A stretch of DNA of 43,533 bases from positions 1 through 43,533 of the IMG/VR virus record IMGVR_UViG_3300035670_000441. One strand, written 5' to 3'. The notes beneath the pieces were generated by a model, which saw only the letters and a program-made list of their open reading frames with translations, did no database searches and had not been told where the DNA came from. Both the position numbers and the translations under genes were made by a program. The stretch's first letter is position 1. Every line of letters begins with the position of its first letter. This document shows positions 1 to 8,144 of this stretch, one piece after another. Origin of the DNA: a virus.

Positions 1-252
1 GAAGCTGCAGCGGCACTGTTGCTTGCGTTCGTCGCACTGGTCGAGGCTTCAGTGGCCTTGGTTGTGGCAGTGGTTGCGCTCGATGCAGCGCTGGAGGCGC
101 TGTTGGCAGCTTCAGTGGCCTTGGTCGAAGCTGCAGCGGCACTGTTGCTTGCGTTCGTCGCACTGGTCGAGGCTTCAGTGGCCTTGGTTGTGGCAGTGGT
201 TGCGCTCGATGCAGCGCTGGAGGCGCTGTTGGCAGCTTCAGTGGCCTTGGTC
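1..252 (-). repeat. 126-bp tandem repeat inside the tail fibre gene
   Basis: Two adjacent copies (1-126 and 127-252) look identical, and a third diverging copy follows from 253. The first visible copy touches the window edge, so more copies may lie outside. The period is 42 codons, six heptads, so copy number can change without breaking frame or coiled-coil register. Near-identity at DNA level points to recent duplication or gene conversion. Confidence 0.85.
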
Positions 253-680
253 GTGGCAGTGGCTGCGCTCGCCGATGCCTTCGCAGCGTGGTGCTTGGCG
301 GAGTATTTGCCCGCCTCTACTGCAGTGTTCTCCGGCTCTTCCGCCCACTTCTGGGATTTGGTGGCGGACGTGGCCGCACCTGCCGCACTGGTGGCAGAGT
401 CTGCAGCTTTGGTGACCGCAGTGGCTGCGCCGGTGGCCGCAGAGGCTGCGCTATTGACTGCTTCGGCCGCCTTCACCGTGGCCGTGGTTTGGCTCTCCGC
501 TGCGCTGGTGGCGCTGGCTGCGGCGGCCGTCGCCGACTGGGCAGAGTCCTGGGCGAACTCCTCAGACAGCGTGATGTTGTGGTAGGTCTCAGTCTGCTGG
601 ACTCGAGTGATCAGATTCTCTACCCGCCCGGTGAGCTCGGAGACAGCGGCGTCGAACTGGGGGTAATTATTCGCAGACAT
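1..680 (-). CDS. Tail fibre protein, Ala/Ser/Thr-rich coiled-coil repeats (3' end outside window)
   Basis: The reading frame starts at ATG 680 behind a good ribosome binding site (GGGAAGG, 685-691) and stays open to the window edge, so 226 N-terminal residues are visible. The N-terminus (MSANNYPQFDAAVSELTGRV) is followed by a region made almost only of Ala, Ser, Thr, Asn, Lys and Glu, with repeated TKATEA and SAT units. Such repeats are usual in the shafts of lambda Stf-like side tail fibres, where they form trimeric coiled coils between a tail-binding N-terminus and a receptor-binding C-terminus. It is the last visible gene of the tail module, has its own promoter (707-734), and lies after the tail-tip genes, which fits a host-recognition fibre. 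The plus-strand frames here are mirror images of the repeat. Receptor and C-terminal domain are not visible. Confidence 0.8.
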   Translation of the reverse strand, partial: MSANNYPQFDAAVSELTGRVENLITRVQQTETYHNITLSEEFAQDSAQSATAAAASATSAAESQTTATVKAAEAVNSAASAATGAATAVTKAADSATSAAGAATSATKSQKWAEEPENTAVEAGKYSAKHHAAKASASAATATTKATEAANSASSAASSATTATTKATEASTSATNASNSAAAASTKATEAANSASSAASSATTATTKATEASTSATNASNSAAAA

Positions 681-706
681 TTGGCCTTCCCATGTTTATG
701 GCTAGT

Positions 707-734
707 ATCATACCTGTAAATACAGGTCAGTAAA
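707..734 (-). promoter_or_regulatory. Sigma70-like promoter for the tail fibre gene with a palindrome filling its spacer
   Basis: On the minus strand the sequence reads TTTACT (729-734), a 16-nt spacer, then TATGAT (707-712, five of six matches to TATAAT). The spacer is exactly GACCTGTATTTACAGG, the phage-wide palindrome. Predicted start of transcription is near 700, giving a leader of about 20 nt that contains the tail fibre ribosome binding site. The -35 lies in the last codons of the upstream gene. A protein bound at the palindrome would block or remodel RNA polymerase. Promoter activity is inferred from sequence only. Confidence 0.55.
712..728. promoter_or_regulatory. Exact copy of the CCTGTATTTACAGG palindrome (candidate operator)
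   Basis: The plus strand reads ACCTGTAAATACAGGTC. The arms CCTGTA and TACAGG are perfect inverted repeats around an A/T centre. The site lies between the tail fibre start and the stop codon of the upstream gene, overlapping the stop by two bases. Other exact copies are at 19569, 29466 and 38557. Confidence 0.7.
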
Positions 735-1467
735 TAAGCACGCCCGCATACGCCGCCGGAGTCGACAGTGCTGAGGGGTTCGCGGAGTTCGAGTAGGTGT
801 CCATTGTCAGCCGCAGCGACATGGATCCTCCGGTTGGCGGGCCGTACCCATACGCGCAGTAGGCCACTGGCGTCTGGCCCTCGACCCCGTTCGGGTATAC
901 AAGGTCAGCGAACCGCAGGGTGTCCACCACCAGGTATCCGCCCGGTGCGGGGTTGGCTGAGGTGTACCAGCTGACCCGAAACCCTGTGTACGGCAGCGAC
1001 GTAGAAGACAGGCTCCAAGTGGACGGGTTGTGAATCGCGGCGATCTTCAGGATGGGGGCGCCGGAGTCGAAGCTGATCCGACCGTCCGCCGTGCGGACTC
1101 GTAGCCCCCACCCGGCAGTGCTCTTCATGCCGGTGGCGAACACCTTGTAGGTCACCTGCACAGAGCTTCTGGCCTGGCCACTGACGGTGTAGTTGAAGCG
1201 CAGCTGGAACCCGGTCCAGTTGCCGGAACTGCCGATGTACGTGATGCCTCGGACGATGACGTCAGTCAGCGGCCAGGTGATGGCCACTATCGGCGGCTCC
1301 ACAGACGTGATAACGCGGCTGAACGTCAGCACAGACGTGGGCCAGGCGCTGCCGCTGGTGAACACCGCAGCGGTGTACGTCCCCCCCTGAATCAGGGAGT
1401 AGTTCAGGAACACGTCGTCGATAGCAATTTCGCCCGCAGGGTTGCGGACCTTGAATCCCATGGTCAT
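727..1467 (-). CDS. Tail-tip accessory protein, unknown function
   Basis: The product has 246 residues and follows gpJ and a 98-aa gene in a run of overlapping genes; its ATG (1467) overlaps the stop codon of the gene before it (ATGA). It opens with MTMGFKVRNPAGEIAIDDVFLNY-like sequence (residues 1-23) and contains the stretch GWGLRVRTADGRISFDSG, with many beta-prone and aromatic residues and no membrane segment or signal peptide. Small proteins that begin with a Gly-hydrophobic-Asn-Gly pattern and follow gpJ are common in lambda-like phages (DUF6453-like), where they are thought to decorate the tail tip; the resemblance is from memory and weak. The position between gpJ and the fibre gene supports a virion role. 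It could also be a fibre chaperone. Confidence 0.65.
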   Translation of the reverse strand: MTMGFKVRNPAGEIAIDDVFLNYSLIQGGTYTAAVFTSGSAWPTSVLTFSRVITSVEPPIVAITWPLTDVIVRGITYIGSSGNWTGFQLRFNYTVSGQARSSVQVTYKVFATGMKSTAGWGLRVRTADGRISFDSGAPILKIAAIHNPSTWSLSSTSLPYTGFRVSWYTSANPAPGGYLVVDTLRFADLVYPNGVEGQTPVAYCAYGYGPPTGGSMSLRLTMDTYSNSANPSALSTPAAYAGVLIY

Positions 1468-1760
1468 GCGATAGCCGCTACCCTGATCGTGCCGCTGGCA
1501 TGAAAGTCAGGGCTGGTTGCGTAGGGGCGCCAGGACAGCCGGCCGCTGGCATTCAGGGTCACTACGTGCGGAACCTTGTCCGGGTCGGTCGGGGCGTAGA
1601 ACCACACCGCGTTCAAATGGTTGTAGCCGGCCGGCAGCTGGTAGCTGCCAGACTGCCCTTTGACCGCCTGCACGCTGGCGATGAAGCGCAGGAACCTCCC
1701 GTCGATGGTCAGCTGTTGGCTGCCGTCTGACCCGTAGTAGATCCTCAGTCCATAGGCCAT
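1464..1760 (-). CDS. Small tail-tip accessory protein (98 aa), unknown function
   Basis: The product has 98 residues and starts MAYGLRIYYGSDGSQQL. Its ATG at 1760 overlaps the gpJ stop by one base and its stop overlaps the start of the next gene, so the three are probably translated in a coupled way. The N-terminus has the same pattern as the 246-aa neighbour (short hydrophobic strand, then Asp/Gly turn), suggesting that both belong to one family of gpJ-associated beta proteins or arose by duplication and extension. No catalytic motif, membrane segment or cysteine is seen. Role in the tail tip is inferred from position. Confidence 0.6.
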   Translation of the reverse strand: MAYGLRIYYGSDGSQQLTIDGRFLRFIASVQAVKGQSGSYQLPAGYNHLNAVWFYAPTDPDKVPHVVTLNASGRLSWRPYATSPDFHASGTIRVAAIA

Positions 1761-4700
1761 CAGCTAAGCAACCCCATCTCAACCCGCAGCACGCCGTTGG
1801 AGTCGTACACCCGGGTGCCATTGCTGTCCCGCACGGTTCTCCCCTGCCCCGCCACCTCACCGTTCATCTCGAAGCTGCCTGCCTTGGTAAGCCGCCAACC
1901 TGTCTGCCCGGCTACGAAGTTGCTGGACGTGATCTCGCTGCCGATTTTTGCCGAAGTGATCGCAGCATCGGCGATCTTGGCTGAGGTGATTGAGGCAGCG
2001 CGGATCATGGCGTCCTGGATGACCGTCTGGCCGTCTACGACGGCGAATGCCAGGGTGTAAGTGCCTCCTGACGGGTTGTAGACGTAGAACCTGTCGGCCA
2101 CAGCCCCGATCTCGGACACATTGCCGTCCACGGAGATCCCAAACACTGCCTTCTTGCCGTTGACCGTGGCGGTCGTCACCGCACGGGCAACCGCACCATC
2201 GGTGTAGGAGGTCTGGGCGGTGAACTGCTGCTGGACGGAGGCGAACTGGTTTCCGGTGTTGCTGGTCAGCGTGTCGATCCGGGTGGACAGCGCACTGTCA
2301 CCGTTGGCCCTGGCAGTCTGCTCGCTGGTGATCGCGGCAGCGTTGGCCGTGGCCGCTGCAGCTGCGTCTGTAGCCACCTTGTCGGTCACGGCCACCCAGG
2401 CAGTGCCGTTCCAGCGCTTCGGCGTGTTGGCGCCGCCTGTGGTGTCAATCCAAAGGTTCTGTGGCAGCCGATCTGCGGCAGACGGGGCAGCAGACTGGAA
2501 GAGGATCTTCCCGCGCCCGTCAGCCGTGGTCTGGGCGGATGCAGCGGAGGCTGTCACCGTGTCAATGCGGCTGGCCAGCGCGGCTTCGGAAGTGGCCCTG
2601 GCCTCTTGCTCTGCAGTGATCCTGGCGTTGATGTCCTCGCCCACGGACGCTTCAAGCGTGGTGATACGGGAAGCCAGGGCGCCGTCGGCGGCGGCGCGGG
2701 CCACCTCCTCGGTAGTGATTCGGGCGCTGATGTCCTCGCCGATCTCAGCCTCCAGGGTGTCGATCCGGGTGGCCAGCGCCCTGTCAGCGGTGGCTCTGGC
2801 CGTCTCCTCTGTGGTCACGCGCGCCGCGATGTCATCGCCGACGGAAGCCTGCAAGGTGTCGATCCGGGTAGCCAGGGCGCTGTCGGCAGTGGCCAGGGCG
2901 GTGAGCCGCTCCTCAACCAGAGCCGCGTTCTCGCCAACAGAGGCTTCTACCGTGGTGATGCGGCTGGACAGCGCCAGGTCCTGTTCGGCACGGGTTGCCT
3001 CTTCCACTGCCACCATGGCGGTAGAGCCGGAGTTAAGGGCGAGCACGGCGGCGTGCCGGATGGCCTCCAGCTCGCTACTCCACTCAAGGGCGGTTACTCC
3101 CGCCTCCACGGCGCCCATGCGACCAACCAGGGCTTCTGCTGCTTCCCGTGCGTCAGTGGCCTCCGTGACGGCCTGGCCGGCTTCGGCGAGCGCCTGGCTG
3201 GCCTCGGCACGGGCCAGACTCAGCTCTTCGCCTACGGCCTCCACACCCACCTGGCCGGCTTCGCTCACCATCTGCTCGAATAGGCCACCAGGCTTGCGAA
3301 TGTCCGTGTCCAGCGCGGACAGGATGTCGTCGAACTCAGCGGTGGTAGTCGCCTGCGCCGGGACCCACGCAGAGAGTCCGTAGGCATTGGCGCCCCGGAC
3401 GTAGTAGTAGTAGGTGGTGTTGGCCCGCAGGCCGGCGTCGACCAGGTCGGTGGACACGCTCAGGCGCTGGGCGTTGTCCTCGATCAGGTCGTCGGTCAGT
3501 GGCGCCGCCGATCGCCAGAACTCGTACATGGCTCCGGGGTAGATGCTGCGCGGGCGCAGGGCAACGCTGAAGGTCGACACGCTAACGTCGATGCTGTCCG
3601 GCGGCGTTGGAAGCAGGAGGCCGGCAATGTTGACGACGCGGGACACCCAGGCGGAGCCGATACCCAGTGCGGTGACAGAACGCAGGCGCAGCATCCACTC
3701 CCCGCCAGAGGCATCGAGGATGTCCGTGGAAATACCCGCGCCGGTGTACACCGTGCGGAATGTTGGGTCTGTCGGCCCCTGGACATCCAGGACGTAGGTC
3801 TCCACCCGAGGGTCACTGCTCGGGGTCCAGCTCACGAGCAGCCCCTGGTGCTCGGTCCCGCCCGCCAGGTACTTGTACGCCTCGACGGTGATGTCCATGG
3901 GCGGGGCCACAGGTCCCCTCGGGAGTAGGCTGTTGCTGGGCTCAGCCAGCTGCAGGTCCAGTTCCACGCGGGCGTACTTGTTCGGGTCGTGCTCGGTGGC
4001 GGTAACCTTGTAGGTGGCGTCGGCGTTCTCAGTTACCGACACCACCCTATACAGGGGCGGCTCCACAGCGGCAGACGAGAGGATCCACAGGGCTCCTGGG
4101 ATCGGCGTGGTGCTCAGCGGCTGGACCAGCTCAACCTGGTTGCCGGCGAACATGCGAATCTCTCGGCGCTCGATGTTTCCGGCGGGCATCATCACGCTGA
4201 GATACCAGGCAAGACCCGAAGCCTCCGCTGGAACCTTGTCGAGGGTGACGAACGTCGTACCGGTCTCCACTACCCGCCCGCTCAAGCGCGCCCCGGCGCG
4301 GTCTGGGTCAGACAGCTGGATCAGGTCACCAGGGCGCAAGTCGGCGTGGTCGATGGCCGCCGAGTAGCTGACGGTCTCGGTCTCCATACGCTCGGAGTAC
4401 AGGATCCACTTGCCCAGACGGTGGGCCTGTCCACGAGAAGAACAGGCGACGGCTGTGACCTGGGTCTCTCGCCAGCCGAACAGGTCGACGCTGTCAGGGT
4501 CCTCTACGATCTCGGGCTTGGCCTTGAAAGAATCCTCGGGGTCGTTCCACATGACAATGGCGACCGAGTGCCGTTCCTTCAGGGAGGTACCGGAATACTC
4601 GAACTCGCCGTTCACCACGTTGGCCGGCGCCACCAGCTTCTTCGGGTCAGCCGGCATATCAGCGACAGCTACGACTGTGTTGGTTCCCCAGTAGGTCATC

Positions 4701-5761
4701 CCGCGGAAGACAGACGCCAGGGTGCTGAGCACCGTGATCGCCTCCTGCCGGTCGTTCAGCAGGGTGTTCAGCGTGAACCGGGGCTCCATGCCGCCGTAGC
4801 CGTCCGGAACCAGCTCGTCACAGTATCTGGCGATCTGGTAGAGGCCCCACTTGTCTACGTTCTCCAGGCCGGCGCCGATCACCGGATGGGTGGCCAGGTC
4901 GTAGTAGGCCCAGGCCGGGTTGTCGGTCCAGGCCATCTTGAACGTGCCGTCCCAGATGCCGGCGTACTCTCTGGTCTCCGGGTTGTAGTTGCTCGGCACC
5001 TTGATGATGCTGAGCTTCATGTCGTAGGCGCGGGACGGCATCTTGTTGCCGAACAGCCGGGCGTCCAGCTCGATCCCGACCAGGGCGGAGTCTGGGTAGC
5101 TCAGGCGAGCGTCCACCACCTCGGTCATCGTCAGCCAGCTGAACGCGCTCTGGGTGTTGGACTGGGCATCGTCTGCGGAGAGCCGGCGCACTCGAATGTC
5201 CCAGGGGCCTTCGGTATCGAAGTTGATTCGGTAGGAACGCTGGTAGGGGCTGGTGGTCTTGCCCGAGATGTGGTCTATGACCCTCGGCGCCCACTCGCCT
5301 CCGGCCCGCTTGGCGTCAATGGCGACCGAAACCGTGTGCCCCTTGAGGTCACCAGTCTTGACAACCTGCTTAGTCAGGGCGGCCAGTTGGATCGTCACGA
5401 CCACGGCGTCGGCATCGGTGTTGGACACACTACGGACGATCGGGGTATCGAACTTGACCTGGGCACTCACCTCAATCGGGTTTTCAACGGCGCGGAACCC
5501 CGGTACCACATCCTGGTCTGGATACCCTTCTCGGGTAGCTACCACCGCCCCGGCGAAGTTCATGCTGCCGTCGGGGTTCTGCATCGGGGTGCCGTCGAGA
5601 ATCACCGAGCGCAGGCCGTTCGCCAGGCCAACGATGGGGCCGTGAGCAATTAGGTCGAGAATCCGCCCCTTAGACACGCTCCGCAGGGTGTTCGGCGCTT
5701 CCACCGGAACCCGCTGCTCGGCCTTGTCCTCGCCGCCCTTGGCACCACGAATGTCGATCAA
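1760..5761 (-). CDS. J: Tail tip host-specificity protein, lambda gpJ family
   Basis: The 1333-aa product forms the central tail-tip hub and, in lambda, carries the receptor-binding tip. Clear gpJ landmarks are visible: an N-terminal DLIAHGPIVGLANGLRSVIL segment, VPSNYNPETREYAGIWDGTF near residues 255-275, and CSSRGQAHR near residue 440. Fibronectin-III-like segments follow (residues about 610-830), then a long coiled-coil region with 33-residue repeats, and a C-terminal domain with VFGISVDGNVSEIG and repeated SAKIADAAITSAKI units. Lambda gpJ has 1132 residues; the extra length is mostly the coiled coil. The first codon is TTG at 5761, overlapping the gpI stop (TTGA), with no strong ribosome binding site, so coupling to gpI is likely. 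The C-terminal part should decide receptor choice. Confidence 0.95.
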   Translation of the reverse strand: MIDIRGAKGGEDKAEQRVPVEAPNTLRSVSKGRILDLIAHGPIVGLANGLRSVILDGTPMQNPDGSMNFAGAVVATREGYPDQDVVPGFRAVENPIEVSAQVKFDTPIVRSVSNTDADAVVVTIQLAALTKQVVKTGDLKGHTVSVAIDAKRAGGEWAPRVIDHISGKTTSPYQRSYRINFDTEGPWDIRVRRLSADDAQSNTQSAFSWLTMTEVVDARLSYPDSALVGIELDARLFGNKMPSRAYDMKLSIIKVPSNYNPETREYAGIWDGTFKMAWTDNPAWAYYDLATHPVIGAGLENVDKWGLYQIARYCDELVPDGYGGMEPRFTLNTLLNDRQEAITVLSTLASVFRGMTYWGTNTVVAVADMPADPKKLVAPANVVNGEFEYSGTSLKERHSVAIVMWNDPEDSFKAKPEIVEDPDSVDLFGWRETQVTAVACSSRGQAHRLGKWILYSERMETETVSYSAAIDHADLRPGDLIQLSDPDRAGARLSGRVVETGTTFVTLDKVPAEASGLAWYLSVMMPAGNIERREIRMFAGNQVELVQPLSTTPIPGALWILSSAAVEPPLYRVVSVTENADATYKVTATEHDPNKYARVELDLQLAEPSNSLLPRGPVAPPMDITVEAYKYLAGGTEHQGLLVSWTPSSDPRVETYVLDVQGPTDPTFRTVYTGAGISTDILDASGGEWMLRLRSVTALGIGSAWVSRVVNIAGLLLPTPPDSIDVSVSTFSVALRPRSIYPGAMYEFWRSAAPLTDDLIEDNAQRLSVSTDLVDAGLRANTTYYYYVRGANAYGLSAWVPAQATTTAEFDDILSALDTDIRKPGGLFEQMVSEAGQVGVEAVGEELSLARAEASQALAEAGQAVTEATDAREAAEALVGRMGAVEAGVTALEWSSELEAIRHAAVLALNSGSTAMVAVEEATRAEQDLALSSRITTVEASVGENAALVEERLTALATADSALATRIDTLQASVGDDIAARVTTEETARATADRALATRIDTLEAEIGEDISARITTEEVARAAADGALASRITTLEASVGEDINARITAEQEARATSEAALASRIDTVTASAASAQTTADGRGKILFQSAAPSAADRLPQNLWIDTTGGANTPKRWNGTAWVAVTDKVATDAAAAATANAAAITSEQTARANGDSALSTRIDTLTSNTGNQFASVQQQFTAQTSYTDGAVARAVTTATVNGKKAVFGISVDGNVSEIGAVADRFYVYNPSGGTYTLAFAVVDGQTVIQDAMIRAASITSAKIADAAITSAKIGSEITSSNFVAGQTGWRLTKAGSFEMNGEVAGQGRTVRDSNGTRVYDSNGVLRVEMGLLS
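2575..2930 (-). repeat. 33-residue coiled-coil repeats in gpJ
   Basis: Three to four consecutive units of about 33 codons encode variants of TEETARATADRALATRIDTL followed by a short xxIGEDIxARI linker. The units share the ALATRI/ALASRI core and the GEDI/GDDI joint but have diverged at DNA level, unlike the near-identical 126-bp repeats of the neighbouring fibre gene. They probably form a trimeric stalk that extends the receptor-binding end. Confidence 0.75.
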
Positions 5762-6321
5762 ACTGCAGTCTCCTCTGCGTACAGCGCGGCGCTCACCACG
5801 ATGCTGCCCACCACTACTCGGCCGTAGCCGCGAGGCACTGCTAGGCCCTGGGAGGACGTGTTGGTTGGGCCGTTGAATAGGAAAGAGGGCCGCTGATCGA
5901 CGCTCTCCTGCTGGGCGATGTTTGCGCTGGGGACCTTGGTGGTCATCTGGATGATGCCGCCGACCATCATCCCGATGCCCAGGCTGATGGCCCAGGCCTG
6001 CCCGGTGAACATGCCTACGGCCACCAGCACGGCGCCGATAATGGTCTGGAACAGGCCGCCCTCCTTGGCGCCGCTTAGCGCGGGCATCAGATGTACGTCC
6101 CGCTGGGCGCCGAGAGTGACGGTCAGGCCGTCCTCGCCAACGTCGTCCTTCTCCTCCAGCGCGCCACGCAGGATGTGCCAGTTGTGGTCCTCTACGTCCT
6201 TGCGGAACCCTGGCAGCTGCGCGCAGAGGGCGTGAACAGCTTCCGCAGGCGTGGCGACATCGAGGGTGAACGACTCCCCGTACCGCTCTTTCAGGAACCC
6301 GTGCAGGTGGAGAGTCTTCAT
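5758..6321 (-). CDS. I: Tail assembly protein, lambda gpI family
   Basis: The 187-aa product lies between the gpK- and gpJ-like genes, as in lambda, and overlaps both (ATGA and TTGA type overlaps). The N-terminal half (MKTLHLHGFLKERYGESFTL) matches the gpI beta-grasp-like start, and the middle holds a hydrophobic Gly/Met-rich hairpin (about residues 90-125) typical of the family. In lambda gpI is needed for tail tip assembly and may help to load gpJ, but is not found in the mature virion. Lambda gpI has 223 residues; the length here is shorter at the C-terminus. Assignment rests on sequence pattern and gene order together. Confidence 0.88.
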   Translation of the reverse strand: MKTLHLHGFLKERYGESFTLDVATPAEAVHALCAQLPGFRKDVEDHNWHILRGALEEKDDVGEDGLTVTLGAQRDVHLMPALSGAKEGGLFQTIIGAVLVAVGMFTGQAWAISLGIGMMVGGIIQMTTKVPSANIAQQESVDQRPSFLFNGPTNTSSQGLAVPRGYGRVVVGSIVVSAALYAEETAV

Positions 6322-7037
6322 CCGACGTACCTCAGCCAGTGGGTGATCATCGGCAGGTACCGAGCAACTGGCTCGCGGATGGACAGCTTGTGCGGGTCGT
6401 ACGGACGCAGGGAGCCGGCCTGGTGCAGGGCGAGGTCGCCCTCCACCAGGATTCCGCCGTGGTTAGGTACAGGGCTCTTCAGCTGGGCCAGCCACACGTC
6501 GCCTGGCTGGGCCTCGGACTGGTCGATGCGAGCGAACCCTGCCTTGGAAAACCCCTCGGTGAACAGCTCCCCGCCGGCCTTCCACCACTCCCAGCTGCGC
6601 GGGAACTCCAGGAGTCGAATCCCCTTCTCCATCCAGTAGTAGTCGCGGATCAGGGCGTAGCAGTCGGTCACCCCGTGGCGGAATGGGCGGCCAACTAGCG
6701 GGGCCCGCTCAACCTGGTCCCCCCACCAGCAGATGTCGGAGCACTCGTTGCCGTCGGTGGAGAGGACCCCCCATGGCACAGCGGCGCCCATCTGGCCCCA
6801 CATATCGCCTTCTGACGGTACCGGGTGCCCGTCCGGATGGCTGTGAACCACGGCCAGCAGGGTTTCGGCCAAGGCTTTTGCCACCTCGGCCGGAGCTATC
6901 TCGAAATAGTTGTGCGGATCTGCCGCCACATTCCGCACCTGGCGGCAGCCCTTCCCGGTGATGACCCAGACGCCTTCTTCCGGGTAGGCCAGCAGCGCCT
7001 CTTCGCGGATCTGCCGAGAGAACTGGTCGAACATCAC
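6318..7037 (-). CDS. K: Tail tip assembly protein with JAMM and NlpC/P60 domains, lambda gpK family
   Basis: The 239-aa product joins two enzyme-like domains. An N-terminal Mov34/JAMM metalloprotease fold has the complete motif H65-x-H67-x7-S75-x2-D78. A C-terminal NlpC/P60 (C40) cysteine peptidase fold has Cys126 in HGVTDCYALIRDYYW and His193 in PNHGGILVEGD. In lambda-like phages gpK is essential for tail tip assembly; the NlpC domain may cut peptidoglycan during genome entry. Both catalytic sets look intact. Starting codons overlap the gpL stop: GTG at 7037 or ATG at 7034; the latter gives a TGATG overlap and may be the real start. Confidence 0.93.
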   Translation of the reverse strand: MMFDQFSRQIREEALLAYPEEGVWVITGKGCRQVRNVAADPHNYFEIAPAEVAKALAETLLAVVHSHPDGHPVPSEGDMWGQMGAAVPWGVLSTDGNECSDICWWGDQVERAPLVGRPFRHGVTDCYALIRDYYWMEKGIRLLEFPRSWEWWKAGGELFTEGFSKAGFARIDQSEAQPGDVWLAQLKSPVPNHGGILVEGDLALHQAGSLRPYDPHKLSIREPVARYLPMITHWLRYVG

Positions 7038-7738
7038 AGCCTCCCTACGCCAGGGAAGCCGTAGTAGGGCAGCACAGCGGCCTCGCCGAAGTGGCGCTTG
7101 CAGTCGCTGATCCGCTTCCCGCAGCGGGCTTTGGTCGGGTCGGATGTCGGCTTCCCGCCCTTGGTGTACATGGCCTCACCTGCGTAGGGGCAGGTCACAC
7201 CCTGGTAAACCCAGCGGCCACCGGACCAATACCGGAATCTGTGCGAACAGGAATCCCTGAGCACCTGGCGGGCCGGCAGCATCTTGCCCTGCTGGTCCAT
7301 TTTCGCGGACAGCTCGAACTGCAGCAGGTTGCGCTTCTGCGAGGTTTTGCGCTCGATGACAAAGTGATCCGGAGGGAACATCGCCTCCGGGTTGGGCGAG
7401 ACCCCGTCGTCCAGGTACTTGCGGTAGGTGCGGATACGCACGACCGGACACCCGACAAGGTCGTCCGAGTCTAGGACCAAGGACAGGAACGCCAGGTCCA
7501 CGGCGGCAAGAGTGAGGGTCGGCCTCGGCAGCGTGCCGGTACTGTTCCAAGAGAACCCCTCCACCGCGATGGGCAGAGGGGTGTACTCGTAGCCGTTGAA
7601 CTGGATGGGCAGGCCGTCTACGGAGGTCGGGGAGAACCGCAGGATTCCGTCCCCGAACTTTCTCGCGTCCAGCTCGAACATGACCACTACCGCGTCCTGC
7701 TCAAGTCTCTGGATGTCGGAGGCGATCAACGTGCTCAT
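7034..7738 (-). CDS. L: Tail tip protein with iron-sulfur C-terminal domain, lambda gpL family
   Basis: The 234-aa product (lambda gpL 232 aa) has an N-terminal beta-rich hub domain and a C-terminal domain with four cysteines, C164, C183, C206 and C213, in the contexts DSCSH, VTCPYAG, ARCGKR and SDCKRHF. In lambda gpL the equivalent cysteines bind a 4Fe-4S cluster, so a cluster is expected here. It forms part of the tail tip between the gpM ring and gpJ. The gene starts at ATG 7738 after a 52-nt gap that carries a copy of the phage palindrome; downstream it overlaps gpK. Confidence 0.93.
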   Translation of the reverse strand: MSTLIASDIQRLEQDAVVVMFELDARKFGDGILRFSPTSVDGLPIQFNGYEYTPLPIAVEGFSWNSTGTLPRPTLTLAAVDLAFLSLVLDSDDLVGCPVVRIRTYRKYLDDGVSPNPEAMFPPDHFVIERKTSQKRNLLQFELSAKMDQQGKMLPARQVLRDSCSHRFRYWSGGRWVYQGVTCPYAGEAMYTKGGKPTSDPTKARCGKRISDCKRHFGEAAVLPYYGFPGVGRL

Positions 7739-7762
7739 ATAGGCGCCGGTGCAAAATGTCTG

Positions 7763-7784
7763 CCCATATTCCCATATTTACAGG
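7763..7784. promoter_or_regulatory. Near-exact palindrome copy with a duplicated half-site
   Basis: CCCATATTTACAGG at 7771-7784 matches CCTGTATTTACAGG at 12 of 14 positions, with the alternative left arm CCCATA. An extra CCCATATT (7763-7770) stands directly beside it, giving an 8-bp tandem. The site lies in the 52-nt gap between gpM and gpL genes, in an otherwise overlapping gene run. Confidence 0.5.
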
Positions 7785-7790
7785 CCGCGT

Positions 7791-8144
7791 TCAAACAGGG
7801 TTGAAGTCCTGTTTGAAGCTCGCGGTCAAGTTGCAGTCGTTGTAGTCCTTGTGGGTGAAGTTCACCGCGGTGCACACCACCTTGTGGACCTGCCCTGTGG
7901 TCAGGTCGGTCCAGCGGAATGCCTTCCAATTCATGCGGGACTTCAGCCAGTCGTAGGTGTCATGGGCTGCCTCGGGAGACAGGAACGACCAGGACAGCGA
8001 CCAGGTGTCCTTCGTGTGATTGATGCCGGCTGGCCGGCGCAGCTCGTAACCGTCACCCAACTCAATAGTTTGTACCTTGGCTTCCGGGGTCGCGGCCTGG
8101 CCCCAGTCCTGGGGCCCGATGTCCGGGAATACGTCGAGACTCAT
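7791..8144 (-). CDS. M: Minor tail protein, lambda gpM family (distal tail)
   Basis: The 117-aa product (lambda gpM 109 aa) has the family core: an early FPDIGPQDWGQAATPEAKV segment, the ELGDGYELRRPAGINHTKDTW region, and a C-terminal TASFKQDFNPV. gpM forms the distal tail ring that links the tail tube to the gpL/gpJ tip. Its ATG overlaps the tape measure stop (ATGA), so the two are coupled. Gene order H-M-L-K-I-J matches lambda exactly. Confidence 0.92.
   Translation of the reverse strand: MSLDVFPDIGPQDWGQAATPEAKVQTIELGDGYELRRPAGINHTKDTWSLSWSFLSPEAAHDTYDWLKSRMNWKAFRWTDLTTGQVHKVVCTAVNFTHKDYNDCNLTASFKQDFNPV

Noticed and set aside
1-252. CRISPR-like or satellite repeat
   Set aside because: The 126-bp units are adjacent without spacers and lie in frame within a coding sequence for a coiled coil.
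19-719. Ala/Val/Leu-rich plus-strand protein
   Set aside because: It is the mirror of the tail fibre repeats on the minus strand; no ribosome binding site and unnatural composition.
712-728. LexA (SOS) box
   Set aside because: The arms CTGTA/TACAG recall LexA boxes, but the spacing here is CTG-N6-CAG, while E. coli and Pseudomonas LexA sites have CTG-N10-CAG. The spacing is the same in all exact copies.
2220-3383. Long plus-strand frame antisense to gpJ
   Set aside because: Open frames opposite to GC-rich genes are common; the minus-strand gpJ has clear family motifs.
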